From Bradyrhizobium sp. dw_78 (GTDB taxonomy: Bacteria; Pseudomonadota; Alphaproteobacteria; Rhizobiales; Xanthobacteraceae): a stretch of DNA of 64,000 bases. The stretch lies in the NCBI RefSeq assembly GCF_018449525.1, contig NZ_JAAVUS010000007.1, positions 124,001 to 188,000 on the forward strand. The letters run 5' to 3'. Positions 51,228 to 60,213 of this stretch are shown here, piece by piece. The notes below the pieces were generated by a model. That model was not told the origin of the DNA and did not search any database. It saw only the letters and a list, made by a program, of their open reading frames with translations. Position numbers and translations under genes: made by a program. Within the stretch, counting starts at the first letter, position 1, and the number at the start of each line of letters is the position of its first letter.

Positions 51228-52169
51228 ATGAACTCCCGCTTGCTGCTGATGCTCCTGCTGCTGGCCGCCGCCCTAGGAGGCGTCGCCGCAGCGCAGGACA
51301 AGGGCACCGTCAATCCGAAGCCGCTGCCGCCGCTTGCCAACCCCAACGACCCCAAACTTGGCGCCAAGGAACTGTTCGGCCGCAAGGTATTGCCTACGGC
51401 GGGACCGCCGCGGGTGATCGGCTTCTACGCCAAGGGATGCATCGCCGGCGCGCAAGCGCTGCCGATCAACGGCGACACTTGGCAGGTGATGCGCCTGTCA
51501 CGCAACCGCAATTGGGGGTATCCCGACATGATCGCGCTGCTGGAACGGCTGTCGGTCAAGGCGCACAAGGACGCGGGCTGGCCCGGAATATTGATCGGCG
51601 ACATGGCGCAGCCGCGCGGCGGCCCGATGCTGACCGGCCATGCCAGCCACCAGATCGGGCTCGATGCCGATGTCTGGCTGACGCCGATGCCGGACCACCG
51701 CTTGTCGCGCGAGGAGCGCGAGGACATGTCCGCGGTCATGATGGTCCGTTCCGATCGTCTCGACGTCGATACGAAAGTCTGGACGCCGGGCCATCTCGCC
51801 GTGATCCGTGACGCCGCGCAGGAGCCGCGGGTGGAGCGCATCTTCGTCAACGCCGCGATCAAGAAGGCGCTGTGCCGTGAGGCGACCGGCGACCGCAGCT
51901 GGCTTGCCAAGATAAGGCCAATGTACGGCCACGACTATCACTTCCATATCCGCATCACATGCCCGGCCGGCGCCAAGCAATGCGAGACCCAACCGCCGCC
52001 ACCGGAGGGCGAAGGCTGCAGCCCGTCCGATTTCACCTATTGGTTCAGCGATGCCGTGCTTCACCCGAAGCCGCCGACGGAGCCGGAGCAGCCGAGCCAT
52101 CCGATGACGCTGGCGCAAATGCCGGCCGATTGCCGCCAGGTATTGGCGGCACCGGACGCCAGGCAGTGA
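51228..52169 (+). CDS. mepA: Penicillin-insensitive murein endopeptidase MepA
   Basis: A 313-residue periplasmic zinc peptidase that cleaves D-Ala-mDAP crosslinks. It has a signal peptide (NSRLLLMLLLLAAALGGVAAA), the FYAKGCIAGAQALP stretch, GHASHQIGLDADVW (the H-x6-D zinc motif) and HDYHFHIRITCP (the H-x-H motif). The extra C-terminal region with PPPPEGEGC and late cysteines fits MepA disulfides. ATG 51228 is preceded by GAGGGACC, which fixes the start. It is divergent from the GGDEF-EAL gene. Confidence 0.94.
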   Translation: MNSRLLLMLLLLAAALGGVAAAQDKGTVNPKPLPPLANPNDPKLGAKELFGRKVLPTAGPPRVIGFYAKGCIAGAQALPINGDTWQVMRLSRNRNWGYPDMIALLERLSVKAHKDAGWPGILIGDMAQPRGGPMLTGHASHQIGLDADVWLTPMPDHRLSREEREDMSAVMMVRSDRLDVDTKVWTPGHLAVIRDAAQEPRVERIFVNAAIKKALCREATGDRSWLAKIRPMYGHDYHFHIRITCPAGAKQCETQPPPPEGEGCSPSDFTYWFSDAVLHPKPPTEPEQPSHPMTLAQMPADCRQVLAAPDARQ

Positions 52170-52271
52170 CATATGGCGACGATCCATGCAGATTTGCACC
52201 GTTAAAAAAACGTTCATTTTTATTGTGAGGCATTTTCGGCGCGAGAACCGGGTATTCATGTCGCTCGAAAC

Positions 52272-52291
52272 CGTTATATTGTTGGCTATCG
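52272..52291 (+). promoter_or_regulatory. Possible ModE-type molybdate operator (half-site) upstream of mop
   Basis: CGTTATATTGTTGGCTATCG contains the exact left half-site CGTTATAT of the ModE operator; the right half is poor. It is 129 bp before mop, in a region where AT-rich motifs are few. No modE gene is in the window. Confidence 0.3.
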
Positions 52292-52419
52292 TCGCGCCGT
52301 AAGCGCTGGCGAGGCTGCGGACCAGGGCTGCTGGTCTCATTCCGTCCCGCTATGCCGACATTCCCGTTATGTCATTTCGAGTTGGCATCATGCTGAGACA
52401 AGACTTTGAGGAATCCATC

Positions 52420-52629
52420 ATGCGCATCAGTGCACGTAACCAGATCAAGGGCACCGTCGTCGAAGTGAAGAAGGGCGCGACCACCTCGCATGTCCGCGTC
52501 GATATCGGCAGCGGCGTGATCGTGACGTCGTCGATTACCAATGAAGCGGTCGACGAATTAGGCATCAAGGCCAAGGGTCACGTGACCGTGGTGGTGAAGG
52601 CTTCAGACGTCATGATTGGGGTGGATTGA
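52420..52629 (+). CDS. mop: Molybdopterin/molybdate-binding Mop-type TOBE protein
   Basis: A 69-residue single-TOBE protein (MRISARNQIKGTVVEVKKG, then GVIVTSSITNEAVDELGIKAKG, read in parts, and VVVKASDVMIGVD). Family members (molbindins) form hexamers that store or buffer molybdate in the cytoplasm. ATG 52420 follows TGAGGAATCC. It is 3' of mepA and heads the run mop, secreted protein, modA, modB, modC. The ModC here lacks the TOBE domain that normally senses or binds molybdate at its C-terminus, so this free Mop could take that part. Confidence 0.93.
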   Translation: MRISARNQIKGTVVEVKKGATTSHVRVDIGSGVIVTSSITNEAVDELGIKAKGHVTVVVKASDVMIGVD

Positions 52630-52631
52630 TC

Positions 52632-53138
52632 ATGCGCACAGTCCTGCTGATCGGTTTCGTTTTGCTTGGAACGGCTTCCGCCTTCGCGGCGGAAGAACCA
52701 AGCGGATGCGACAAGTTCAAATGGCCGATCGAGCGGGAGCGGGCGGCGTTGACGGCACCGGATCGCATCAAGCTCGTGTCCGGCGGAGAACTCGCAACGC
52801 CGCCGGCGACGGGAATTGCGCTGGCGTTGGTTCCGCCTGCCGACGCCAAATTTCCCACGCCGCCGGAACGGGCGCCGAAAGAAGGCACTTTCGCCGGCCT
52901 TACCAGCTTCAAGAACGCGCCGAAGCCCGGTATCTACACCATCAGCCTGTCCGCGGGCGCCTGGATCGATGTGGTGCAGGATGGGCATATCCTGAAGCCA
53001 AAGGGCTTCAGCGGCGCAACCGATTGCGACGGCATTCGCAAGACCATGAAGTACGAATTATCGTCCAGCCCGTTCGTGCTGCAAATCAGCGGAGCGCGGG
53101 AAAACGCGCTGTCGGTGGCGATCCTGCCGTCCGAATAG
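52632..53138 (+). CDS. Secreted hypothetical protein in the molybdate locus
   Basis: A 168-residue exported protein with a clear signal peptide (MRTVLLIGFVLLGTASAFAA). The mature part contains CDKFKWPIERERAAL, KPGIYTISLSAGAWIDVVQDG and CDGIRKTMKYEL with two cysteines. I do not know the family by name; the pattern resembles a periplasmic beta-rich protein. It starts at ATG 52632, 2 bp after the mop stop; a TTG start at 52626 would overlap the mop stop. It is 177 bp ahead of modA, so it may be co-transcribed with mop. Confidence 0.78.
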   Translation: MRTVLLIGFVLLGTASAFAAEEPSGCDKFKWPIERERAALTAPDRIKLVSGGELATPPATGIALALVPPADAKFPTPPERAPKEGTFAGLTSFKNAPKPGIYTISLSAGAWIDVVQDGHILKPKGFSGATDCDGIRKTMKYELSSSPFVLQISGARENALSVAILPSE

Positions 53139-53315
53139 GACGAATAGTCACCTTTACCTGACTTGCCAGCCTGTTTATTATTCGGGTCAGCGATATCCCG
53201 GTCGGCCGTAAGCTGGCGGGACTGACGGAACGGCGCTTCCGCTTGTCGCATCCATATCCAAACAACGCCTGATTTGCGCGCGCCATCGCGGCCGCGACCT
53301 CGCATGGAGCGCCAT

Positions 53316-54101
53316 ATGCATCGTCTCGCCGGATTTTTCCTCGCTTTCACGGTCCTTTTCGGATCGGCCTTCTCGCCAGCGCTGGCGCAAGACAAAAACC
53401 TGATTGTATTCGCCGCAGCCTCGATGAAGAACGCGCTCGATGAGGTCGATGCGGCCTACACCGCAAAAACTGGGGTTAAGGTCGCGGCCAGCTATGCCGC
53501 AAGCTCGACGCTGGCCAAGCAGATCGAACAGGGCGCGCCGGCGGACGTTTTCGTATCCGCCGATACCGACTGGATGGACTACACGATCGGCAAGAAGACC
53601 ATCAACGAACCGACCCGGGTCAATCTGCTCGGCAACAGCATCGTGCTGGTCGCGCCAAAGGACTCCAAGATCGACAATGTGACGATCGGACAGGGCTTCG
53701 ATCTCGCCAAGCTCGCGGGCGACGGCAAGATCGCTACCGGCGACGTCAAATCGGTCCCGGTCGGCAAATACGCGGAAGCCGCACTGGAAAAACTTGGAGC
53801 GTGGCGGGCCGCCGCGCCGAAATTCGCGATGGCGGAGAGCGTGCGCGCCGCGCTGGCGCTGGTCGCGCGCGGCGAAGCGGTGCTCGGCATCGTCTATTCC
53901 ACCGACGCCAAGGTCGAGCCCGGCGTGAAGATCGTCGGCACCTTCCCGGCCGACTCCCATCCGCCGATCATCTATCCCGTCGCGGCGACCTCGACCGCGA
54001 AGCCGGAAGCGACCGAATATCTGGCGTTCCTCCGGACGGCAGCGGCCAAGGCCATCTTCGAGAAATATGGCTTCAGCTTCCTCGTCAGCCCGACGACCTG
54101 A
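53316..54101 (+). CDS. modA: Molybdate ABC transporter substrate-binding protein
   Basis: A 261-residue periplasmic binding protein that captures molybdate (or tungstate). Signal peptide MHRLAGFFLAFTVLFGSAFSPALA, then KNLIVFAAASMKNALDEVDA with the conserved AAASM ligand loop, SYAASSTLAKQIEQGAPADVF, and ALVARGEAVLGIVYSTDA. I choose the ATG at 53316 because it has GGAG 6 nt upstream; ATG 53304 is a near alternative. It is followed by modB after a 186-bp gap that contains a long hairpin. Confidence 0.95.
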   Translation: MHRLAGFFLAFTVLFGSAFSPALAQDKNLIVFAAASMKNALDEVDAAYTAKTGVKVAASYAASSTLAKQIEQGAPADVFVSADTDWMDYTIGKKTINEPTRVNLLGNSIVLVAPKDSKIDNVTIGQGFDLAKLAGDGKIATGDVKSVPVGKYAEAALEKLGAWRAAAPKFAMAESVRAALALVARGEAVLGIVYSTDAKVEPGVKIVGTFPADSHPPIIYPVAATSTAKPEATEYLAFLRTAAAKAIFEKYGFSFLVSPTT

Positions 54102-54227
54102 CGACTTCGTTGCTGCCGATTTTGGCGTTGCTGCGGTGGCTGTCGAAGGCCCAGTCAGAAATTTCAGATCGGTCAGCGGCTTTGAAACAGGCTCTGGAAA
54201 ATACTGACTCTTGCCGGAGCACCGTTT

Positions 54228-54279
54228 GTTTCCGAAGTTCGTGACAGAGGAACCGCAAGTGCATCCGAACTTCGGAAAC
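54228..54279 (+). promoter_or_regulatory. Perfect 14-bp inverted repeat between modA and modB
   Basis: GTTTCCGAAGTTCG (54228-54241) and CGAACTTCGGAAAC (54266-54279) are exact reverse complements separated by 24 nt. The right arm ends 8 bp before the modB GTG start. It could be an mRNA hairpin that shields the modB start, a transcript-processing stem, or an operator. Confidence 0.5.
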
Positions 54280-54287
54280 CCGCGCTA

Positions 54288-54983
54288 GTGTTCGATATTT
54301 CACCGACGGAATGGACCGCGATCGCGCTATCGCTGCGGGTCGCGACGGTGGCGACCCTGATCGCGACCCCGATCGGAATCGGCGTGGCGTGGCTGCTGGC
54401 GCGGCGTGATTTCTGGGGCAAGTCGCTGATCGACGCGCTGATCTATCTGCCGCTGGTGCTGCCACCGGTCGTCACCGGCTATTTGCTGCTATTGACGTTC
54501 GGCCGGCGCGGCTTGGTCGGCGCATGGCTTGCCAACCAACTCGGCATCGTGTTGGCGTTCCGCTGGACCGGCGCGGCGCTCGCCTGCGGCGTCATGTCGT
54601 TTCCGCTGCTGGTGCGGCCGATGCGGCTGTCCATCGAAGCGGTGGATCGAAAACTCGAGCAGGCCGCAGCAACACTGGGCGCGGCGCCCTGGCAGGTATT
54701 CCTTACCGTCACGCTGCCGCTGGCGCTGCCGGGCGTGCTGGCCGGCATGGTGCTCGGCTTTGCCAAGGCAATCGGCGAGTTCGGCGCAACCATCACCTTC
54801 GTGTCGAACATTCCCGGGGAAACCCAAACCATTTCGTCAGCGATCTATTCGCTGACCCAGACCCCCGACGGCGACGCCGCTGCGCTGCGGCTGGTCGTGG
54901 TGTCGATCCTGATTGCGACGACGGCGCTGGTGGCGTCCGAAGTGTTCGCGCGGCGCGCCACGCGGCGCGTGCATGGTAATTGA
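54288..54983 (+). CDS. modB: Molybdate ABC transporter permease
   Basis: A 231-residue inner-membrane permease with about five to six helices and the EAA loop (EQAAATLGAAPWQVFLTVTLP) that contacts the ATPase, followed by GFAKAIGEFGATITFVSNIPG, typical of ModB. It uses a GTG start at 54288 (MFDISPTEWTAIALSLR); no better start is in range. It overlaps or abuts modC by about 4 bp if modC begins at TTG 54980, or is separated by 2 bp from the ATG at 54986. Together with ModA and ModC it imports molybdate for nitrogenase or nitrate reductase. Confidence 0.95.
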   Translation: MFDISPTEWTAIALSLRVATVATLIATPIGIGVAWLLARRDFWGKSLIDALIYLPLVLPPVVTGYLLLLTFGRRGLVGAWLANQLGIVLAFRWTGAALACGVMSFPLLVRPMRLSIEAVDRKLEQAAATLGAAPWQVFLTVTLPLALPGVLAGMVLGFAKAIGEFGATITFVSNIPGETQTISSAIYSLTQTPDGDAAALRLVVVSILIATTALVASEVFARRATRRVHGN

Positions 54984-54985
54984 CG

Positions 54986-55651
54986 ATGCTGCATGTCGAC
55001 GTTTCAAAACAACTCGGCGACTTCCTGCTTGAAGCCTCCTTTACGAGCGAAGGCCGCGTCACCGGGCTGTTCGGTGCATCCGGCGCCGGCAAGACATCGC
55101 TGATCAACATGATCGCGGGTCTGGTGCGGCCCGATCGCGGCGTCATCGCCATCGATGGCGAGACGCTCGACGATACGGCCGCGCGCATTCACGTCCCGCC
55201 TCATCGCCGCCGCATCGGCTATGTGTTCCAGGATGCGCGGCTGTTTCCGCATCTCAACGTGCGCCAGAATCTCGACTATGGCCGGCGCATGAATCGCCTC
55301 GCCGACGACCCCGCGCAGCGGACGCGCGTCATCGATCTGCTCGATATCGGCAAGCTGTTGGATCGCCGGCCGGGACGGCTCTCGGGCGGCGAGCGCCAGC
55401 GCGTCGCGTTCGGCCGCGCGCTGCTGTCAAAACCCAGATTACTGCTATTGGATGAGCCGCTGGGAGCGCTGGACGAAGGAAGGAAGCATGAGATCCTGCC
55501 CTATCTGGTACGCCTGCGCGATGAGGCCGGGATTCCCATGGTCTATGTCAGCCATGACGCGGCGGAATTGCGCCAATTGGCGACCCAGATCGTAATGCTC
55601 CGGAGCGGGCACATCACCGCCTTCGGCGGCGTCAAGGTGTTGACGAGTTAA
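54986..55651 (+). CDS. modC: Molybdate ABC transporter ATPase lacking the TOBE domain
   Basis: A 221-residue ATPase with Walker A (GASGAGKTS), Q-loop (VFQDARLFPHL), signature (LSGGERQRVAFGRAL), Walker B (LLLLDEPLGALD) and H-loop (VYVSHD). It ends at LRSGHITAFGGVKVLTS, about 130 residues shorter than the usual ModC (roughly 350-360), so the C-terminal molybdate-binding TOBE/Mop domain is absent. The stop is followed at once by a repeat, not by a frameshifted TOBE. The free Mop at 52420 may serve instead. ATG 54986 chosen; TTG 54980 adds two residues. Confidence 0.92.
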   Translation: MLHVDVSKQLGDFLLEASFTSEGRVTGLFGASGAGKTSLINMIAGLVRPDRGVIAIDGETLDDTAARIHVPPHRRRIGYVFQDARLFPHLNVRQNLDYGRRMNRLADDPAQRTRVIDLLDIGKLLDRRPGRLSGGERQRVAFGRALLSKPRLLLLDEPLGALDEGRKHEILPYLVRLRDEAGIPMVYVSHDAAELRQLATQIVMLRSGHITAFGGVKVLTS

Positions 55652-55660
55652 CCCCAAGCC

Positions 55661-55789
55661 GTCATTCCGGAGCGACGCCACCGGGTCCGCGCGAAGCGCG
55701 GTCCGATGATCGGCTCCGCGTCGAACCCTGGAATCCGGCAGTTGTGGCTGAGATTCCGGGTTCGCGCTAACGCACGTCCCGGAATGACG
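55661..55789. repeat. Palindromic intergenic repeat, family B, copy 2
   Basis: GTCATTCCGGAGCG on the left and CGTCCCGGAATGACGA on the right are inverted. Inner segments include GCGCGAAGCGCGG and GATTCCGGGTTCGCGC. Lies between convergent modC and the antiporter gene. Confidence 0.7.
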
Positions 55790-55805
55790 AGAGCGGCAAG
55801 CGGCT

Positions 55806-57599
55806 TCAAATCCCCGCCACCGACGACCAGAGCTCCGACAGCTTGCGTTTGAACGACTCCAACCGTGTCGGATATTCGGTCTTTTCCTCATCCTCCGGCA
55901 GGCGAAGGCCGACCGCATTGACCCTGCCACCGCTGAGATTGCGCGCCACCAGCACGATGGCGTCGAGCGCCAGCGCCGCGCCTTCCTTCGGCGCGTGATC
56001 CAGATGGACATCGAAATAATCCGCCAGCGTCAGCTTCGCCTGTTCGGCGTCGACGGTAACGCCATAGGCTTCGGCGATATCGCCGAGCGTGACCTCGCCG
56101 GACACCGTAAAATCCCCCAACAGATGCGGATCGGGCGCCGAACTCGGCGGCATGTCGACGAAGAAGCGGTCGAGCGCCTCGGCCTTCTCCGGCGGCGCCA
56201 GCAGATAGAGGTAATCTCCCGGCGCGATCGGATCGGCCTCGGCAGGCGACAGAATGCGCTGGTCGCGGATCACCAGCGTCGGCTTCGACCAGGAGGGGAT
56301 GAGACCGCGCCGGAAAAACAGGCTTTTGGGACGGACGGAATAACCGACCAGCTGCTGTTCGAGCTGGCCGGGCAGATCGAGTTCGACCCGCCGCGGCACG
56401 CGATCGGTGCGCGGCAGCGCCACATGAAGCCGCCGCGCCGCCGCGGCCAACGTCCAGCCCTGCAACAGCAGCGAGATGATAACGACGACAAAGGCGACGT
56501 CGAAATAAAGATAGGCCTTCGACAGCCCGACCAGCATCGGGATCGATGCCAGGAAGATCGCGACCGCGCCGCGAAGCCCGGTCCAGGCGATGAAGAGCTT
56601 TTCCCGCCAATTGAAGCGGAACGGCGCAAGACACAGAAACACCGCAACCGGCCGCGCCACCAGCATCAGCGACAGCGCGACGATCACGGCCGGCACGACG
56701 CTGCCCATCAGCCGCTGCGGCGAGACCAGAAGACCGAGCAGGACGAACATCACGATCTGCGCCAGCCAGGTCGCGGCGTCGAGAAACGTCACCACCGAAT
56801 TATGCGCGCGCGTCGGACGGTTGCCGATGATGATGCCCGCCAGATAGACCGCGAGGAATCCCGAGGCATGCGCGATCTGCGCGCCGCCGAAAATCACCAG
56901 TGCGGCGGTGGCGACGAACGGTGCATGCAAGCCCTGCGGCAGGGCCACGCGGTTGAGCGCCAGCACAACGGTGCGGCCGCCGATGACGCCGATGATAGCG
57001 CCAAGCCCGGCCTCGCGGGCGAATTCCAGCACGACATGCCAGGGTGAGCCGGCGCCGCGCGAGATCAACTCCACCAGCATCAGCGTGAGGAAGACCGCGA
57101 ACGGGTCGTTGGTGCCGGATTCAGCCTCCAGCGTCGCGCCGACGCGCGGGCGCAGCCGCAAGCCCTGCGTATGCACCAGCAGGAACACCGCCGCCGCATC
57201 GGTCGACGCCACCACGGCGCCGACCAGCAGCGCCTCGGTCCAGTTCAGGTCAAGCGCATATCGGGCGACCGGCGCGGTGATCAGCGCCGTCAGCAAGACG
57301 CCGATCGTCGCCAGCCCCATCGATGGCGCAAGCACCGCGCGAATGCTCTGAAAACGCGTTCGCAGGCCGCCATCGAACAGGATCAGCGCCAGCGCCACCG
57401 ACCCGACCAGATAGGTCGTGCGCACGTCGTCGAAATTCAGGTGGCCCGGACCGGAATCGCCGGCCACCATGCCTATCAGGAGAAACACCAGCAGCAAGGG
57501 TGCGCCGAACCGCAGCGCGAGCAGGCTCGACAGGATACCGGCCATCACCAGCACGGCGCCGAGAAGGATCGTCAGACTGACCGCGTCGAGAGATGCCAT
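55806..57599 (-). CDS. Potassium/proton antiporter (NhaP2/CvrA-like, CPA1) with regulatory tail
   Basis: A 597-residue protein: about twelve membrane helices with GSVALALILFDGGLRT and the central STDAAAVFLL and ESGTNDPFAVFL segments that hold the ion-binding Asp residues, then a cytoplasmic tail. The tail carries an RCK_C/TrkA-C-like domain (FRRGLIPSWSKPTLVIRDQR, then PGDYLYLLAPPEKAE) and a CorC/HlyC-associated domain (TLADYFDVHLDHAPKEGAAL). This is the NhaP2 layout; K+ is the likely ion. Start at ATG 57599 after GGAGG; the TTG at 57611 is less likely. Confidence 0.9.
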   Translation of the reverse strand: MASLDAVSLTILLGAVLVMAGILSSLLALRFGAPLLLVFLLIGMVAGDSGPGHLNFDDVRTTYLVGSVALALILFDGGLRTRFQSIRAVLAPSMGLATIGVLLTALITAPVARYALDLNWTEALLVGAVVASTDAAAVFLLVHTQGLRLRPRVGATLEAESGTNDPFAVFLTLMLVELISRGAGSPWHVVLEFAREAGLGAIIGVIGGRTVVLALNRVALPQGLHAPFVATAALVIFGGAQIAHASGFLAVYLAGIIIGNRPTRAHNSVVTFLDAATWLAQIVMFVLLGLLVSPQRLMGSVVPAVIVALSLMLVARPVAVFLCLAPFRFNWREKLFIAWTGLRGAVAIFLASIPMLVGLSKAYLYFDVAFVVVIISLLLQGWTLAAAARRLHVALPRTDRVPRRVELDLPGQLEQQLVGYSVRPKSLFFRRGLIPSWSKPTLVIRDQRILSPAEADPIAPGDYLYLLAPPEKAEALDRFFVDMPPSSAPDPHLLGDFTVSGEVTLGDIAEAYGVTVDAEQAKLTLADYFDVHLDHAPKEGAALALDAIVLVARNLSGGRVNAVGLRLPEDEEKTEYPTRLESFKRKLSELWSSVAGI

Positions 57600-57828
57600 G
57601 AGCCTCCGCAAACAAGGGCAAATACCTGCAACTGATCCTTATCGTCGCCACACTTCGCCGCCAAGGCCATTTGCGCCGATGGCGACAATGTGCCCGTCAG
57701 ACCCGCTCCAAACGGCGGCGCCGACGCGTCACGGCAATGGCGTCAATGCGACTTGTGTGGAAATCTGCCGGATATTCGAATCAAATTTAGCCGCGCGCGA
57801 CGATCTGCCTTGAGAAGAGATTTTGACG

Positions 57829-59142
57829 ATGGACATGACCGACATCCTTGATTTCCTGCATTCGGCCGCGCGGTCGGTCGGCGCGGAAGTCACGTCGCCA
57901 TGGTTTTATCTGCAGATCGGCCTGGTGCTGGCCGGCGCCGGGATTTCGTTCGCGACCGGGGCAGCGATCCGCGCGCGGACCGACATGAAAACGCTCGGCA
58001 AGGGCTGGCCTGCGCCGCTACCGGTGGTCGCACGCGTGCTGGTCAGCTACTCGTCGACGGCGGTATTTGCGGTGCTGATGCGCCTAACGCGGCTGGCCAT
58101 GCAGACATTGACCTGGCCGAGCCGCAGCTACCTGCTCGCGGTGTTCGCCAAGCTTGCCCTGGCGTGGCTGGTTATCCGTCTCGTGACGTCGGTCATTCGC
58201 AACGAATTCCTCGTCCGTCTGGTGTCGCTGTCGGCGTGGCTGGTGGCGGCGCTGAGCATCATCGGGCAGCTCGACCCGACCATCGATGCGCTCGATTCGA
58301 TCTCCATCGAGATCGGCGGCCTGCGGCTGACACCGCTAGTGCTGATCAAGCTCGGCATATTGTTGTCGGTGACGCTGTGGCTGACCAATATCGCTAGCAA
58401 CTTCGTGGAAAGCCGGATCACGCGGTCCGACGATCTGACGCCGTCGATCCAGGTGTTGCTGGTCAAGATCATCCGGCTCGCGCTGATGGTCCTCGCCGTC
58501 GCGGCGGCCATGAGCGCGGTCGGCATCAATCTCTCGGCGCTCGCGATCTTCTCCGGTGCAGCCGGCGTCGGCATCGGCTTCGGTTTGCAGAAGATCATCG
58601 CCAATTTCATCAGCGGCATCATCCTGCTTGCGGATAAGTCGGTAAAACCCGGCGATCTCGTCACCATCGGCGACAGTTCGGGGCGCATCAGCGCGATGAA
58701 GACACGCTATATCTCGGTCGCCGCTGGCGACGGCCGCGAATTCCTGATCCCCAACGAGGATCTGGTGACGCAAAAGGTCACCAACTGGACCTATACCGAC
58801 AACAACACGCTGGTGAAGGTCAATTTCGGCACCAATTACGACGCCGATCCCCACCTGGTCTGTAAGCTGGCCGCGGACATCGCGGCGGCATCGCCCCGCG
58901 CCATCAAGGGCAAGCCGCCGGGCTGCATTTTGACGGAATTCGCCGAAGCCGGGATGAAATTCTCCCTCACCTTCTGGATCGGCGATCCCGACGGAATGGA
59001 CAATGTGAAGAGCGACGTGATGCTGGCGCTCTGGGACGCGTTCAAACGCGAGGGCATCCGCGTGCCCTATCCGGTTCGCGAGCTCCGCGTCCGCAGCGGC
59101 GCGCTCCCGGTCGAGAACACCGTCGTGGAGGTTTCGAGCTGA
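57829..59142 (+). CDS. MscS-family mechanosensitive ion channel
   Basis: A 437-residue membrane protein with about four to five helices before the MscS pore. The pore helix with Gly/Ala repeats (SGAAGVGIGFGLQKIIANFI) and the beta domain (LADKSVKPGDLVTIGDSSG, IPNEDLVTQKVTNWT) identify MscS. The C-terminal vestibule domain is complete. Such channels open under membrane tension in hypo-osmotic shock, or may act as ligand-gated variants. It is longer than MscS itself (286) but shorter than MscK. Start: ATG 57829 (TTG 57823 also possible), after AGAAGAGA. Confidence 0.91.
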   Translation: MDMTDILDFLHSAARSVGAEVTSPWFYLQIGLVLAGAGISFATGAAIRARTDMKTLGKGWPAPLPVVARVLVSYSSTAVFAVLMRLTRLAMQTLTWPSRSYLLAVFAKLALAWLVIRLVTSVIRNEFLVRLVSLSAWLVAALSIIGQLDPTIDALDSISIEIGGLRLTPLVLIKLGILLSVTLWLTNIASNFVESRITRSDDLTPSIQVLLVKIIRLALMVLAVAAAMSAVGINLSALAIFSGAAGVGIGFGLQKIIANFISGIILLADKSVKPGDLVTIGDSSGRISAMKTRYISVAAGDGREFLIPNEDLVTQKVTNWTYTDNNTLVKVNFGTNYDADPHLVCKLAADIAAASPRAIKGKPPGCILTEFAEAGMKFSLTFWIGDPDGMDNVKSDVMLALWDAFKREGIRVPYPVRELRVRSGALPVENTVVEVSS

Positions 59143-59316
59143 CGTCCGGGCCATGGGGCAGCCGGGCCTCGCCACAACCTTAGCCTGCGGTTCCATATTT
59201 GCCATGTCCGGAGAGCACGGCAACCTTGCCGCCAACCTTGGCTTGCGCTGGCCGCTCCGATCATTAAATTAACGTCACAAACCGCAACCGCAGTCCTGCC
59301 GAAACGTGATCCAGCC

Positions 59317-60141
59317 ATGAGCTATGTCGACGCCACCGAAACGTCCCTGCGCAAGACCGGACAGATCAAGCTGCATGGGCAGGGCGGATTTGCCGGCATG
59401 CGCAAGGCCGGTGCGCTGGTGGCGAAATGCCTTGATGACCTCACCGATATCGTGAAACCGGGAATACCGACCTCGCGGATCGACGAATTCGTCCGCGATT
59501 TTGCCTTTTCCCACGGCGCCTATCCCGCGACGTTGATGTATCGCGGCTACCGTTATTCGACCTGCACCTCGATCAACCACGTGGTCTGCCACGGCATGCC
59601 GGGCGACCGGGTGCTGAAGGAAGGCGATATCGTCAATATCGACGTCACCTTCATCGTCGAGGGCTGGTACGGCGATTCGAGCCGGATGTATGCGATCGGC
59701 CCGATCGCCCGCAAGGCCGAACGGCTGATCGAAGTGACCTATGAGGCCATGATGCGCGGCATCGCCGCGGTGAAGCCAGGCGCCACCACGGGTGATATCG
59801 GCTACGCCATTCAAAGTTTCGTCGAGCCGCAAGGCATGAGCGTGGTGCGCGACTTCTGCGGCCACGGGCTGGGCCGTATATTCCATGACGAACCCAACAT
59901 CATCCATATCGGCCGGCCCGGCGAGGGTGTGGTGTTGAGGCCCGGCATGTTCTTCACCATCGAGCCCATGATCAATCTCGGCAAGCCGCATGTGAAGATC
60001 CTGTCGGACGGCTGGACCGCAGTGACGCGCGACCGCTCGCTGTCGGCGCAATTCGAGCATTCGGTCGGCGTTACCGCAACCGGTGTCGAAATCTTCACGC
60101 TGTCGCAACGCCACGGCGAAAGGCCGCCGATCGCAGGTTAA
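59317..60141 (+). CDS. map: Type I methionine aminopeptidase
   Basis: A 274-residue enzyme that removes N-terminal methionine from nascent proteins after deformylation. Five metal ligands can be seen: Asp in VNIDVTFIV, Asp in WYGDSSRM, His in GHGLGRIFHD, Glu in FTIEPMINLG and Glu in QFEHSVGV, with His in INHVVCHGMPG for substrate binding. The C-terminus ends TLSQRHGERPPIAG. Start: ATG 59317; no strong ribosome-binding site. It is close to radC (about 70 bp), same strand. Confidence 0.96.
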   Translation: MSYVDATETSLRKTGQIKLHGQGGFAGMRKAGALVAKCLDDLTDIVKPGIPTSRIDEFVRDFAFSHGAYPATLMYRGYRYSTCTSINHVVCHGMPGDRVLKEGDIVNIDVTFIVEGWYGDSSRMYAIGPIARKAERLIEVTYEAMMRGIAAVKPGATTGDIGYAIQSFVEPQGMSVVRDFCGHGLGRIFHDEPNIIHIGRPGEGVVLRPGMFFTIEPMINLGKPHVKILSDGWTAVTRDRSLSAQFEHSVGVTATGVEIFTLSQRHGERPPIAG

Positions 60142-60213
60142 TTTTCAGGCCGCCCGGCCGCCGCCCGCACTTCACGGTTGCAAAACCCGTCCGGCACGGC
60201 ATGGTGGGCGCCG

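Noticed and set aside
54980..55651. modC truncated by frameshift, with the TOBE domain in another frame
   Set aside because: After the stop codon comes a family B palindromic repeat; no TOBE-like sequence appears in any frame before the next gene.
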